This document shows positions 25,508-34,803 of a stretch of DNA of 48,139 nucleotides, piece after piece (position 1 is the stretch's first letter; every line of letters begins with the position of its first letter). This stretch comes from Pedobacter panaciterrae. Its GTDB lineage: Bacteria; Bacteroidota; Bacteroidia; Sphingobacteriales; Sphingobacteriaceae. The notes beneath the pieces are model-generated. The model had not been told where the DNA came from, did no database searches, and was given only the letters and a program-made list of their open reading frames with translations. The stretch is taken from assembly GCF_001636695.1 (NCBI RefSeq), contig NZ_LGEL01000052.1, positions 1 to 48,139 on the forward strand. Reading direction: 5' to 3'. The translations under genes were made by a program, and so were the position numbers.

Positions 25508-28500
25508 TTATTGTTTGGCAACCGAAATTTGTAATTCAACATCATCGATTACTATTTTGTTTCCATTGTCTAAACTTTCTGTTAATTTAATATCATCTGC
25601 TAAAATTTCCGAGCAAATGTATGTTTTATTTTGAGCTACAGCTGCAGCTACTAAATTATGGTTTTGTAAAGTCACAGTAATTCTATCTGTAACTTCGAAA
25701 TTAAGTTCTTTCCTTAAATTCTGAATTCTGTTTATTAGTTCACGTGATAATCCTTCCTGTTTCAGTTCATCAGTTATCGTAACATCAAGAGCAACAGTTA
25801 AGTTACCCATATTAGTTACCTGCCATCCTGGTATATCCTCAGCAATGATCTCAACGTCGCTCAACTCGATAACATAATTAGTGCCAGTAATTTGATATTT
25901 CCCCTCTATTTCAAACTGACTCAACTGTTCCTGTGTTAAGTTGTTCACTACCTCTGCAACCATTTTCATGTCTTTACCAACTTTAGGGCCTAAGGCTTTA
26001 AAGTTAGGTTTGATCTTTTTAGTAATGAAACCAGCAGTGTCGGTAATATACTCAATATCCTTAATATTCGTTTCGGATAGGATTAATTCTTTAACTAGCT
26101 CAACGCGTTCAGCAAATTTACTGTCCAGAACAGGGATCAGGATTTTAGCTAACGGCTGGCGAACATTAATGCTTGTCTTTTTGCGCAGTGACAATACCAT
26201 TGATGATATGTCTTGTGCCAGGTGCATACGTTCATTCAATTCAGTGTCAATCAAGCTTTGATCAGCATCCTTAAGTATGGTAAGGTGTACAGATTCAACA
26301 TTATTGGCAGTATCTCCTGCTGTTAAATTCTGGAATAACCAATCAGCAAAGAAAGGAGCTATAGGCGACATCAATTGCGAGATGCTGGTTAAGCAGGCAT
26401 ATAAAGTTTCATAAGCAGCTTTCTTATCTGCAGTCATTTCGCCTTTCCAGAAACGGCGGCGCGATAAACGGATATACCAGTTACTCAAGTGTTCATCCAC
26501 AAATGACTGAATCGCTCTTGCAGCTTTCGTAGGCTCATAAGCCGCATAACTTTCGTCAACCTCTGCAATTAATGTTTGCAATAGCGATAGGATCCATCTA
26601 TCAAGCTCGCTGCGTTCAGCAATTGGTGTCAGGTTATTCTGGTCTATTTCGAACTTATCAATATTTGCATAAAGTGCAAAGAAAGCGTAGGTGTTGTAAA
26701 GTGTTCCAAAGAACTTACGGCGTATCTCTGCAATACCCTCAATGTCAAACTTCAAGTTGTCCCATGGATTCGCATTCGATATCATGTACCAACGTGTAGC
26801 ATCAGGGCCATACTCTTCCAATGTCTTAAACGGATCAGCAGCATTGCCCAGACGTTTAGACATTTTTTGTCCGTTTTTGTCGAGCACCAACCCATTTGAA
26901 ACCACGTTTTTGTAAGCAACCTTATCAAAAACCAATGCGGCAATGGCGTGTAAAGTATAGAACCATCCACGGGTCTGATCAACGCCTTCGGCTATAAAAT
27001 CAGCAGGGAAGTCCTTTTGCTCGTCAATTTTGTCTTTATTTTCAAATGGATAGTGCCATTGTGCATAAGGCATTGCACCAGAGTCAAACCATACATCTAT
27101 TAAATCACTTTCACGATTCATAGGTTTTCCTGAAGGTGATACCAATGTAATGTCGTCCACCACGTTTTTGTGCAAGTCTACCAAATCATAATTGGTTTCT
27201 GACATGTTTCCTATCTCAAATCCTTTAAAAGGATTCTCTGACATAAAGCTGGCTTCTATCGACTTCTCTATGGCATTATACAGTTCTTCAACAGAACCAA
27301 TTAGTATTTCTTCTTTCTTATCTTCCGTTCTCCAGATTGGTAATGGAATTCCCCAATACCTTGAGCGGGAAAGGTTCCAGTCATTTGCATTTTTAAGCCA
27401 GTTTCCAAAACGTCCCTCACCTGTAGATTTTGGTTTCCAGTTGATGGTCTCATTCAAATCAAACATTCTGTCTTTGATGTCAGTTACTTTGATGAACCAG
27501 GAATCTAACGGGTAATACAACAGAGGCTCGTCAGTTCTCCAGCTGTGTGGATAACTGTGGACATATTTCTCTACTTTAAATGCTTTATTTTCTTCTTTCA
27601 GTCGGATGGCAATCTCTACATCAACAGATTTTTCCGGAGCTTCGCCTTCGTTATAATATTCATTTTTTACATACTTACCTGCCAAATCGCCCAGGTGAGC
27701 AGTAAATTTTCCCTGCAAGTCTACCAATGGAACCGGAGATCCATTTTCATCCAGAACTAGCATAGGAGGTACTTCAGGTATTGCTTCCTTAGCTACTTTA
27801 GCATCATCTGCACCAAATGTTGGCGCGGTATGTACAATACCTGTTCCGTCCTCTGTAGTCACAAAATCCCCGGAGATCACACGGAAAGCATTTTCTGGGT
27901 TTTGATATGGTAAGGTATAAGGTAAAAGCTGTTCGTATTTAATACCTACAAGGTCAGCACCTTTACATTCTGTTAAAATCTGATAAGGGATTTTTTTGTC
28001 ACCTTCTTTGAAGTTATTGAAATCCTCTGCGTCGGTGCTTTCAAAGTATATTTTATTAAACTGTTTTCCTACCAGATTCTTGGCCAAGATTACATTAACA
28101 GGAAGGAAAGTGTATTGATTAAAGGTTTTTACCAGTACATAATCTATTTTGGGGCCTACAGTTAATGCGGTATTTGATGGTAAAGTCCACGGAGTTGTTG
28201 TCCATGCCATGAAATGAATATCTCCAAAACCATTCAGGAACACAGGTAATGTATCTGGCAGTGATTTAAACTGCGCTACAATAGTCGTGTCTGTTACGTC
28301 ACGATATGCTCCTGGTTGATTTACCTCGTGTGAGCTTAATCCTGTACCTGCTTTAGGAGAGTAGGGTTGGATGGTATAACCTTTATACAGCAAACCTTTA
28401 TCATAGATCTGCTTCAAAAGCCACCAAACTGACTCCATGTATTTCGACTTATAGGTAATGTATGGGTCGTCCATATCAACCCAATAGCCCATTTTCTCAG

Positions 28501-28900
28501 TAAGATCGTTCCATACATCTGTATAGCGCATTACGGTCCTTTTGCAGGCCTCGTTGTACTCTTCAATTGAAATGGTTTTGCCGATGTCTTCTTTGGTGAT
28601 GCCAAGTTCTTTTTCAGTACCAAGTTCTACAGGTAGTCCATGAGTATCCCATCCGGCTTTTCTTTTTACCTGGAATCCTTTAATGGTTTTATAGCGGCAG
28701 AAAATATCTTTAATAGCTCGCGCCATTACGTGGTGAATACCAGGCATTCCATTTGCCGAAGGTGGCCCTTCGTAAAAAGTAAATGGGTTTGATTTTGAGC
28801 GGGTAGATATGCTTTTTTCAAAGATGTTCTCCGCTTTCCAAAAATCAAGTATCTCTTTTCCTATTTTCGCTAGTTCTAACTGTTTAAATTCCCTATACAT
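25508..28900 (-). CDS. ileS: isoleucyl-tRNA synthetase, IleS2-like with GIHH motif
   Basis: Charges tRNA-Ile. The 1130-residue class I synthetase has WDTHGLPVE, the editing domain with TTPWTLPSNTAL, the KMSKR loop (K679-R683) and a long C-terminal region. Size and sequence are those of the eukaryote-like IleS2 type. The class I HIGH signature, after GPPSANG, reads G54-I55-H56-H57; the first and third residues are swapped relative to HIGH. This GXHH form is known from IleS2 enzymes with very high mupirocin resistance. ATG at 28900 is preferred over a TTG one codon upstream. It leads the ileS, dksA-like, lspA operon. Confidence 0.95.
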   Translation of the reverse strand: MYREFKQLELAKIGKEILDFWKAENIFEKSISTRSKSNPFTFYEGPPSANGMPGIHHVMARAIKDIFCRYKTIKGFQVKRKAGWDTHGLPVELGTEKELGITKEDIGKTISIEEYNEACKRTVMRYTDVWNDLTEKMGYWVDMDDPYITYKSKYMESVWWLLKQIYDKGLLYKGYTIQPYSPKAGTGLSSHEVNQPGAYRDVTDTTIVAQFKSLPDTLPVFLNGFGDIHFMAWTTTPWTLPSNTALTVGPKIDYVLVKTFNQYTFLPVNVILAKNLVGKQFNKIYFESTDAEDFNNFKEGDKKIPYQILTECKGADLVGIKYEQLLPYTLPYQNPENAFRVISGDFVTTEDGTGIVHTAPTFGADDAKVAKEAIPEVPPMLVLDENGSPVPLVDLQGKFTAHLGDLAGKYVKNEYYNEGEAPEKSVDVEIAIRLKEENKAFKVEKYVHSYPHSWRTDEPLLYYPLDSWFIKVTDIKDRMFDLNETINWKPKSTGEGRFGNWLKNANDWNLSRSRYWGIPLPIWRTEDKKEEILIGSVEELYNAIEKSIEASFMSENPFKGFEIGNMSETNYDLVDLHKNVVDDITLVSPSGKPMNRESDLIDVWFDSGAMPYAQWHYPFENKDKIDEQKDFPADFIAEGVDQTRGWFYTLHAIAALVFDKVAYKNVVSNGLVLDKNGQKMSKRLGNAADPFKTLEEYGPDATRWYMISNANPWDNLKFDIEGIAEIRRKFFGTLYNTYAFFALYANIDKFEIDQNNLTPIAERSELDRWILSLLQTLIAEVDESYAAYEPTKAARAIQSFVDEHLSNWYIRLSRRRFWKGEMTADKKAAYETLYACLTSISQLMSPIAPFFADWLFQNLTAGDTANNVESVHLTILKDADQSLIDTELNERMHLAQDISSMVLSLRKKTSINVRQPLAKILIPVLDSKFAERVELVKELILSETNIKDIEYITDTAGFITKKIKPNFKALGPKVGKDMKMVAEVVNNLTQEQLSQFEIEGKYQITGTNYVIELSDVEIIAEDIPGWQVTNMGNLTVALDVTITDELKQEGLSRELINRIQNLRKELNFEVTDRITVTLQNHNLVAAAVAQNKTYICSEILADDIKLTESLDNGNKIVIDDVELQISVAKQ

Positions 28901-28903
28901 CAA

Positions 28904-29164
28904 TCAAGTATCTCCAAAAATTAAGGATGCAAAGTTAAGTTATTAGAATGAGAAATTGAAGTGTTGTTTAAAGCTTTTAAACAGCCTGTTGCCGTCTCCA
29001 ACTGTGTTGGGTATTGGATAGTAGGGTATTGGAGCGAAGCATCGATGAACAATCAGCGTTGCAACACCTGATCAGGTATCCCGAAAGCCCCCTGTTAATT
29101 ATCATTCAAGGAAAATAAAATTGAATTTTCGCAGTTATTAAGATAATCTACTCCCTATCTATTC
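28904..29164. other. intergenic region between ileS and the acetyltransferase
   Basis: 261 bp without a credible gene. It holds the ileS promoter element and an inverted repeat GTTTAAA-GCT-TTTAAAC (28966-28982). The stretch from 28985 to 29100 is richer in G and C than the surroundings but gives no recognisable RNA or gene remnant. Confidence 0.4.
28930..28937 (-). promoter_or_regulatory. Bacteroidetes -7 promoter element for ileS (TAACTTTG)
   Basis: On the minus strand TAACTTTG matches TAnnTTTG and lies 29 bases before the ileS ATG at 28900. Confidence 0.5.
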
Positions 29165-29713
29165 ATGAAACACATTAATTTTTCAATTTTTCCTTTAATA
29201 ACTACATCCCGTCTTTTACTCAGAAAATTAACTGCGCAAGATGCCCTGCAGATTCATATGTTGCGGTCTGATCCGAAAGTTGCAGCTATGACTGGCAGAA
29301 CACCTTCTACTGGTATAGAAGATGCCATGGCTCATATTTATAAGATTGGAAAACTTATGGAAGATAATGCCTCTGTATATTGGGCAATTTCTTTACATGA
29401 CAAACCTTCTTTAATCGGAGCCATTTGCCTTTGGAATTTTGATACAGAAAATGCTGTTGCAGAAATTGGTTATGAACTACTTCCTGAGTTCCAGGGAAAA
29501 GGTATTATGAGAGAAGCTATAGCCGCAGTTATAAATTATGCATTTGAAGAAATGAAAGTAAGAACCATAATGGCTTTCCCATCATTAAATAATACCAGTT
29601 CAGTCAAAGTTTTAAAAATGGCTGGTTTTAAAAGATGCAGCAAAGTTCACCAGAATTCACATGGAGATCATGTAGTTAATTTGGCCACTTTTTCGTTAAC
29701 AGTGCCCGAATAG
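29165..29713 (+). CDS. GNAT acetyltransferase, RimJ/RimL type
   Basis: A 182-residue N-acetyltransferase. The opening TSRLLLRKLTAQDALQIHMLR is characteristic of the RimJ/RimL group, and acetyl-CoA is expected to bind around YELLPEFQGKGIMREAI (about residues 101-117); NNTSSVKVLKMAGF is the usual C-terminal helix. Possible substrates are ribosomal-protein or other N-termini, or small amines. It stands alone before the polysaccharide-utilisation genes and shows no link to them. Confidence 0.88.
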   Translation: MKHINFSIFPLITTSRLLLRKLTAQDALQIHMLRSDPKVAAMTGRTPSTGIEDAMAHIYKIGKLMEDNASVYWAISLHDKPSLIGAICLWNFDTENAVAEIGYELLPEFQGKGIMREAIAAVINYAFEEMKVRTIMAFPSLNNTSSVKVLKMAGFKRCSKVHQNSHGDHVVNLATFSLTVPE

Positions 29714-29843
29714 CTGAAAACACATAGACTTTTTTCATAATTCTACCAGAATTAAGGATTTATTATGATGTAATTAATCCTGCCTGCTTTATTTGTGGAG
29801 TACACCAAATGTAAATCCATTTATAAACCATCAAATAGAATTC

Positions 29844-32075
29844 ATGAATTTTTTTTATTGCAGAACGAGAACGAAACTGAGTATTTGTATTGCCCTTATC
29901 CTTTTTGGAATAACCCATGCAGCCACTTCACAAAGTAAAAATAATCAAAAGCTAACCGATTTTGTAGATCCATTCATTGGTTCTGGCTCACACGGTCATG
30001 TTTTTATTGGCGCTAGTGTCCCTTTTGGAGGTGTACAGATCGGACCCGATAATTTTTATAAGGGCTGGGACTGGTGTTCCGGATATAACTATCAGGACAG
30101 TGTGATCAGGGGCTTTGCCCAAACACATTTAAGTGGTACCGGAATAGGCGATCTTTCTGACATTGCCATCATGCCCTATACAGGAGGCATCAAAACAGAT
30201 AAAGGTCAGGAAAATGTTGCGGGTAGTGGCTATGCCTCACTCTTTTCCCATAAGAATGAGCATGTAAAGCCGGGATTTTATTCGGTAAAGCTTGCCAATG
30301 GGGTTAATGTTGAATTAACTGCTTCTGAAAGGGTAGGGTATCATCGCTATCACTTCCCCGCGGGAAAAGAAGCACATGTTATCATTGACTTAAAGGAAGG
30401 AATCAATGACCAATCTACCGACACTCACATTGAGCAAGTAGATGATTTTACGTTCAAGGGTTACCGGAAGTCATCAGGCTGGGCCAAAGATCAATGGATC
30501 TATTTTGCCATAAAATCATCGGTTGCCATAAAAAACTTTGCACTTTACAATAACAATACATTATTGGAAGGAAAAACGGCTACAGATAAAGCCATTAAAG
30601 GATTGTTTAATTTTGATAAGGCACCGGCACTTTTAGAACTTAAGGTTGGTATATCACCGGTAAGTTCAGAAAATGCACTTGACAATATAACTGCGGAAAT
30701 TCCTAATTGGAACTTCGCGCAGGTGGTAAAGCAGGCTGATGATAAATGGAACAAGGAATTGTCCAAGCTAACAGTTGAGTCTAAAAATATCGCAGATAAG
30801 AAGATTTTCTATACCGCCATGTATCATACTATGATTAACCCTTCATTGTTTAATGATCATAACGGAGATTATAGAGGGACTGACAAAAAGGTATATAAAA
30901 ATGCTCAGTTTGCCAATTATAGTGTCTTTTCTACCTGGGATACTTATCGGGCAGCACATCCGTTATACATACTTACACAACCTAAGCGCGTGTCTGATAT
31001 GATAAATTCAATGTTGACTATTTATGATCAGCAAGGGTATTTACCGATTTGGCATCTTATGGGAAATGAAACAGGCACCATGGTGGGTATGGCCAGTAGA
31101 CAAATTGTAGCTGAAGCTTATATCAAAGGGATAAAATTTAACAGCGAAAAGGCTTTTGAAGCATTAAAAAAGAGTTCTGAAGTTAATTTGCTTGGCCTGG
31201 AGTATGCTAAGGGTTTTCAGATAATTCCTAGCGATAAAGAAGGAATCTCTACTGCAAAAGGAATGGAGTATGCCATAGGAGATGGAAGCATCGCTTTAAT
31301 GGCAAAAAAGATGGGTAATACCGCAGAATATAACAATTTCAAAAAACGTGCTGAAAACTATAAGCTATACTTCGATCCTGCGGATAAGTTCTTTAAAGGA
31401 AAATTGTCAGACGGTAGTTGGACTCCTGACTTTGACCCGTTTAAAAGTAAAAATGCACTTTACTCAGAAGGTAATGCTTGGCAATACAACTGGCTTGTGC
31501 CTCAGGATGTGGATGGGTTAGTTGGTTTACTAGGCGGTAAGGAAGCTTTTGGTAAGCGGCTTGATCAATTTTTTACAATTCCATTTCAGGACGAGGGAGG
31601 GTTGGAAGATATGACAGGTCTGATAGGTCAGTATGCTCATGGAAATGAACCCGGTCACCATATCCCTTACTTGTACAACTATAGTGGACAACAATGGAAA
31701 ACGGCTGAAAAGGTACGTTACATCCTGAAAGAAATGTATCATGACCGCCCCGATGGAATTATCGGAAATGAAGATTGTGGTCAGATGTCGGCCTGGTATG
31801 TATTTTCATCGTTAGGTTTTTATCCCGTATTTCCGGCATCGGGAACATATGCCATAGGCAGCCCCTTGTTCGACAAAGCCACAATTAATTTAGAAGATGG
31901 TAAAAAATTTATCGTTGAATCTGTAAATAACAGTGACAAAAATATTTATATCCAAAGCATTTTATTGAACGGAAAAAAATATGAGCAAAGCTATTTACAG
32001 CATGCTGATATTATGAAAGGCGGTACGTTGAAAATCACTATGGGAAGCAAACCAAACTATAACTACGGTAAATAA
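29844..32075 (+). CDS. GH92 family alpha-mannosidase
   Basis: A 743-residue exported glycoside hydrolase family 92 enzyme, calcium-dependent exo-acting alpha-mannosidases that trim N-glycans and fungal mannans. The start is ATG at 29844, giving a signal peptide ending near HAATSQS; a longer reading from 29793 would bury it. Family landmarks are DFVDPFIGSGSHGHVFIGAS, YSEGNAWQYNWLVPQD (acid region), NEPGHHIPYLYNY and GNEDCGQMSAWYVFSSLG (base region). It lies tail to tail, 5 bp from the membrane regulator that separates it from susC, so all belong to one PUL. Confidence 0.93.
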   Translation: MNFFYCRTRTKLSICIALILFGITHAATSQSKNNQKLTDFVDPFIGSGSHGHVFIGASVPFGGVQIGPDNFYKGWDWCSGYNYQDSVIRGFAQTHLSGTGIGDLSDIAIMPYTGGIKTDKGQENVAGSGYASLFSHKNEHVKPGFYSVKLANGVNVELTASERVGYHRYHFPAGKEAHVIIDLKEGINDQSTDTHIEQVDDFTFKGYRKSSGWAKDQWIYFAIKSSVAIKNFALYNNNTLLEGKTATDKAIKGLFNFDKAPALLELKVGISPVSSENALDNITAEIPNWNFAQVVKQADDKWNKELSKLTVESKNIADKKIFYTAMYHTMINPSLFNDHNGDYRGTDKKVYKNAQFANYSVFSTWDTYRAAHPLYILTQPKRVSDMINSMLTIYDQQGYLPIWHLMGNETGTMVGMASRQIVAEAYIKGIKFNSEKAFEALKKSSEVNLLGLEYAKGFQIIPSDKEGISTAKGMEYAIGDGSIALMAKKMGNTAEYNNFKKRAENYKLYFDPADKFFKGKLSDGSWTPDFDPFKSKNALYSEGNAWQYNWLVPQDVDGLVGLLGGKEAFGKRLDQFFTIPFQDEGGLEDMTGLIGQYAHGNEPGHHIPYLYNYSGQQWKTAEKVRYILKEMYHDRPDGIIGNEDCGQMSAWYVFSSLGFYPVFPASGTYAIGSPLFDKATINLEDGKKFIVESVNNSDKNIYIQSILLNGKKYEQSYLQHADIMKGGTLKITMGSKPNYNYGK

Positions 32076-32080
32076 AACTG

Positions 32081-34630
32081 TTAGCCCAGGATTTCCTGGA
32101 AGGTTTTATTAAAACTTTCGGCATAAATGGTCTTATATTCTTTATTGAAGTTCTCAAATATAGATTTAGCCAGAGAGTGCTTACCTAAAAAAACCAGAGC
32201 CTGGCATTTAATTGCCATGGCTTCTTCATTTACCGGGTCAAAGTTAAATACGCAATCCGCTAAAGAGATCAAAAACTCCGGATCATCCGAGATCTTCATA
32301 CTTGCAGCCATATGGAGGTAAGTATCGATGATCTCGTTTGAAATTTCATATTTCAAAGGATCCAGCCAGCTGTACTCTGCATTGGAAAGAAACCCACCGC
32401 GGGATACAATTTTAGTCAGACCCATGATCTTGTTTTTATTGATGTCAGTTTTGCTTTTTACAATATTCAGATATCCCTTGTAGTCTATTCTGATCTTATC
32501 AGAATCTATCAGCATTTTCCAGTAACCGGTTTCCTTAGATATTTCACAGCTATCCATACTTTCTAAAAGCAGTTTCAGTTTGGCAATGCTTACAGATCTG
32601 TTGTTTCTGGCACTTCCAACAGATTTGTCGGCCCATAATATCTCTTCCAGTTTTTCGGAGCTAACACCTCTTCCCCAGCGTATGGTGAACAACAATACAA
32701 GCAGGAAAAGCTCTTTTATTACCGGAGTAAATAGCTTTGTAATGTCCTTGCCTTCTCTGTCAAACAGCTGAAGATCGCCAAACAGGAACATGGTGTTTCT
32801 GATGTCATCCGGTATATCGGTATTTTCGTGTTTTACCGTTACCATCTCAGGCTCGGTCTGTGTAATTACTGGTTCTTTAACAGATAGACTTGGTAAAACC
32901 TTTTTATTTCGGCTGCGTTTGTATGCTAAATATAGAATGCCCAGAATTAGAATTCCTGAGATTACCATATACCAGTTGATCTTAAAAGATGAGGAGCTGG
33001 GATGTGCTGCTGCCTGTTGTATTTCAGGAGGAGCATGTAAGGTGTAGATTTTAACTGACGTGGTGTTTGCCTTCATATCGTAGTAAAGCAATACCGCCAC
33101 AAACTTTTTGCTGACCTTGCAGTAATACAAATCTGCAAATGATGATATGTCGTGAAATGTGTAGGGGATTCGGCTCCCGACAAATTCATAGGATGGATTA
33201 TTAAGTGAACCTTTAATCATCCCTAAAGAAGAATTAAATATGTGGTTTACAAAGGTCAGTGCATAATAAGACTGCTCTTTTTCGTCAATAACCATGGAGT
33301 TTGCGAAGGCAAATTCTTCAGCTCCCGGATTCAACTCAAATAACTTTTTGAACGTTTTGTGTTCAACATCATAAAAGGTAAGATCATAGAGGTTTTTTGG
33401 ATTCAGTATCTGTTGGCCAGTTGTACTTCCGTACCCTCCAAGTATGTAAGCTCCATTTTTTGTAGTGCCCAATGCTGCCAGATAACGCGGTGTAAAATCA
33501 CCACTTGTTTTAACTGCGCTAACTTTTTTATCTTTAAAACTATAACGCTGAACATCTTTTTTATAATTATAATGTCCATAACCACCAATAAAATACAGAC
33601 TGCTATCGGCCGCAGAATAGAATTTATTTAGATGCCAGAAATTTGTAGGTACGTTTTCACCAGTGTACTTACTGTCCCAGGTATTGTTGATGAAATCGAA
33701 CTTGCTCAGGAGCGAAAAGTCCACATAGAAATTTAACAGACCCAGGTCATTCTGATATATGGATTGGTTTCCATAAAGCATTGGCTGCAATCCGGACTTG
33801 TAATCTGTAACAGTTGTTTTTTCAGTTTTTACATTGTAGATCTGTAAGGATTTTTCTGCCACCAAGAATACGCATTCCAGGTCAGCATCAAAGGCTACAC
33901 TTGCTGATCCCGCTACATTGGCAGACTTAACCAATTCCCATTCAATGTGCATTTTTCTAATCCAATTCGGATTAATAACTCCTGCATTCTTTTCCTTGAT
34001 TTTTTCTGTGGCACTTAACCCGGCATATTCATTTAATGGCCAGTGATGGGTTAGTTTATCATCCTCCGTTATTTTTATCTCTTTGATCTTCATTGGAGGC
34101 ACATCCTTTACTTCATGCTCCTTATAGCTATTGGCACCAAAGCTGATCTTATAACAATTCTTTTTTAAGGAGATTTTTTCACGATAAACTTTGCCATCTG
34201 CAGATAGAGTAAGTTCCTGGTTTTCCAGATCGAACTTGAGTTTTATGTTGTACCAGTTTTTAAAGAGCTTATCCAGTTTTATATCAAAGGCAATATTTGA
34301 TACCTTATCTCCTATAACCAGTTTAAGATGGTTTTTTGCCTCCAGGCTTTTATCATATATCAGGTCAATGTTCCGTTTTTCCTGATCAACAATACGGAAT
34401 ATATAACCGAAGTAATCGGTGTGTCCTGTCATAAAAGAAAAATCGAATGAAAGCTCAAAGGTATTATTAAAACATAGGGGGCCGGCAGAGCTCAGATCCA
34501 GCCCTGTTCTTTTTTCCTGTATAGTTTCATGTGCCGTAAAACACAAGCCATAATATTGTGCATTTGTGAACTTCGGAGCTATAAAAAGAAAGGCGAAACA
34601 AGTCAGGTAGAATTTTAATCCCATAGTCAT
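32081..34630 (-). CDS. membrane-spanning kelch/winged-helix transcription regulator
   Basis: An 849-residue protein with an unusual build. A signal peptide (to about residue 24) is followed by a LamG/concanavalin-like beta region (about 28-215), a kelch-like propeller (about 240-530, repeats such as SLYFIGGYG and GAYILGGYG), one membrane helix (about 553-572, then KRSRNKK), and a cytoplasmic part: an OmpR/SARP-like winged helix (about 612-720, with LEEILWADKSVGSARNNRSV) and a helical, TPR/BTAD-like C-terminus. This predicts a one-piece sensor that binds glycan outside and DNA inside. It diverges from susC across an intergenic region with 11-bp direct repeats. ATG at 34630 was chosen for the signal peptide; 34624 is also possible. 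Confidence 0.75.
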   Translation of the reverse strand: MTMGLKFYLTCFAFLFIAPKFTNAQYYGLCFTAHETIQEKRTGLDLSSAGPLCFNNTFELSFDFSFMTGHTDYFGYIFRIVDQEKRNIDLIYDKSLEAKNHLKLVIGDKVSNIAFDIKLDKLFKNWYNIKLKFDLENQELTLSADGKVYREKISLKKNCYKISFGANSYKEHEVKDVPPMKIKEIKITEDDKLTHHWPLNEYAGLSATEKIKEKNAGVINPNWIRKMHIEWELVKSANVAGSASVAFDADLECVFLVAEKSLQIYNVKTEKTTVTDYKSGLQPMLYGNQSIYQNDLGLLNFYVDFSLLSKFDFINNTWDSKYTGENVPTNFWHLNKFYSAADSSLYFIGGYGHYNYKKDVQRYSFKDKKVSAVKTSGDFTPRYLAALGTTKNGAYILGGYGSTTGQQILNPKNLYDLTFYDVEHKTFKKLFELNPGAEEFAFANSMVIDEKEQSYYALTFVNHIFNSSLGMIKGSLNNPSYEFVGSRIPYTFHDISSFADLYYCKVSKKFVAVLLYYDMKANTTSVKIYTLHAPPEIQQAAAHPSSSSFKINWYMVISGILILGILYLAYKRSRNKKVLPSLSVKEPVITQTEPEMVTVKHENTDIPDDIRNTMFLFGDLQLFDREGKDITKLFTPVIKELFLLVLLFTIRWGRGVSSEKLEEILWADKSVGSARNNRSVSIAKLKLLLESMDSCEISKETGYWKMLIDSDKIRIDYKGYLNIVKSKTDINKNKIMGLTKIVSRGGFLSNAEYSWLDPLKYEISNEIIDTYLHMAASMKISDDPEFLISLADCVFNFDPVNEEAMAIKCQALVFLGKHSLAKSIFENFNKEYKTIYAESFNKTFQEILG

Positions 34631-34725
34631 ATCTGGTCTCGCTAAGATAAGCAAATTTGGTAAATCCCCTTCCAATATGGTCTATATGTGGAATATGAAT
34701 TTTTTCTAAGATTTTTTCTCCAACT

Positions 34726-34758
34726 AAGACATTTTTAAGCCTTTTTTAAGGCTATTAG
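34726..34758. promoter_or_regulatory. three 11-bp direct repeats, candidate operator
   Basis: AAGACATTTTT, AAGCCTTTTTT and AAGGCTATTAG follow one another without spacer, sharing AAG at an exact 11-bp period. A fourth similar unit, AAGATTTTTTC, lies at 34708-34718 but out of phase. They sit between the divergent regulator and susC. SARP/OmpR-type winged helices bind such repeats, so this is a candidate target of the adjacent regulator. Sequence seen, function inferred. Confidence 0.5.
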
Positions 34759-34803
34759 ATTACTTAGCGTTTAAATAAACCAAATATTAAACCAAAACTA
34801 AGT

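Noticed and set aside
28985-29100. Gene remnant or small RNA in the ileS upstream region
   Set aside because: No conserved protein piece, promoter or stable fold could be recognised.
34738-34753. Inverted repeat AGCCTT-N4-AAGGCT as a terminator
   Set aside because: No transcript should end there, since both flanking genes are divergent; it is largely a by-product of the 11-bp repeats.
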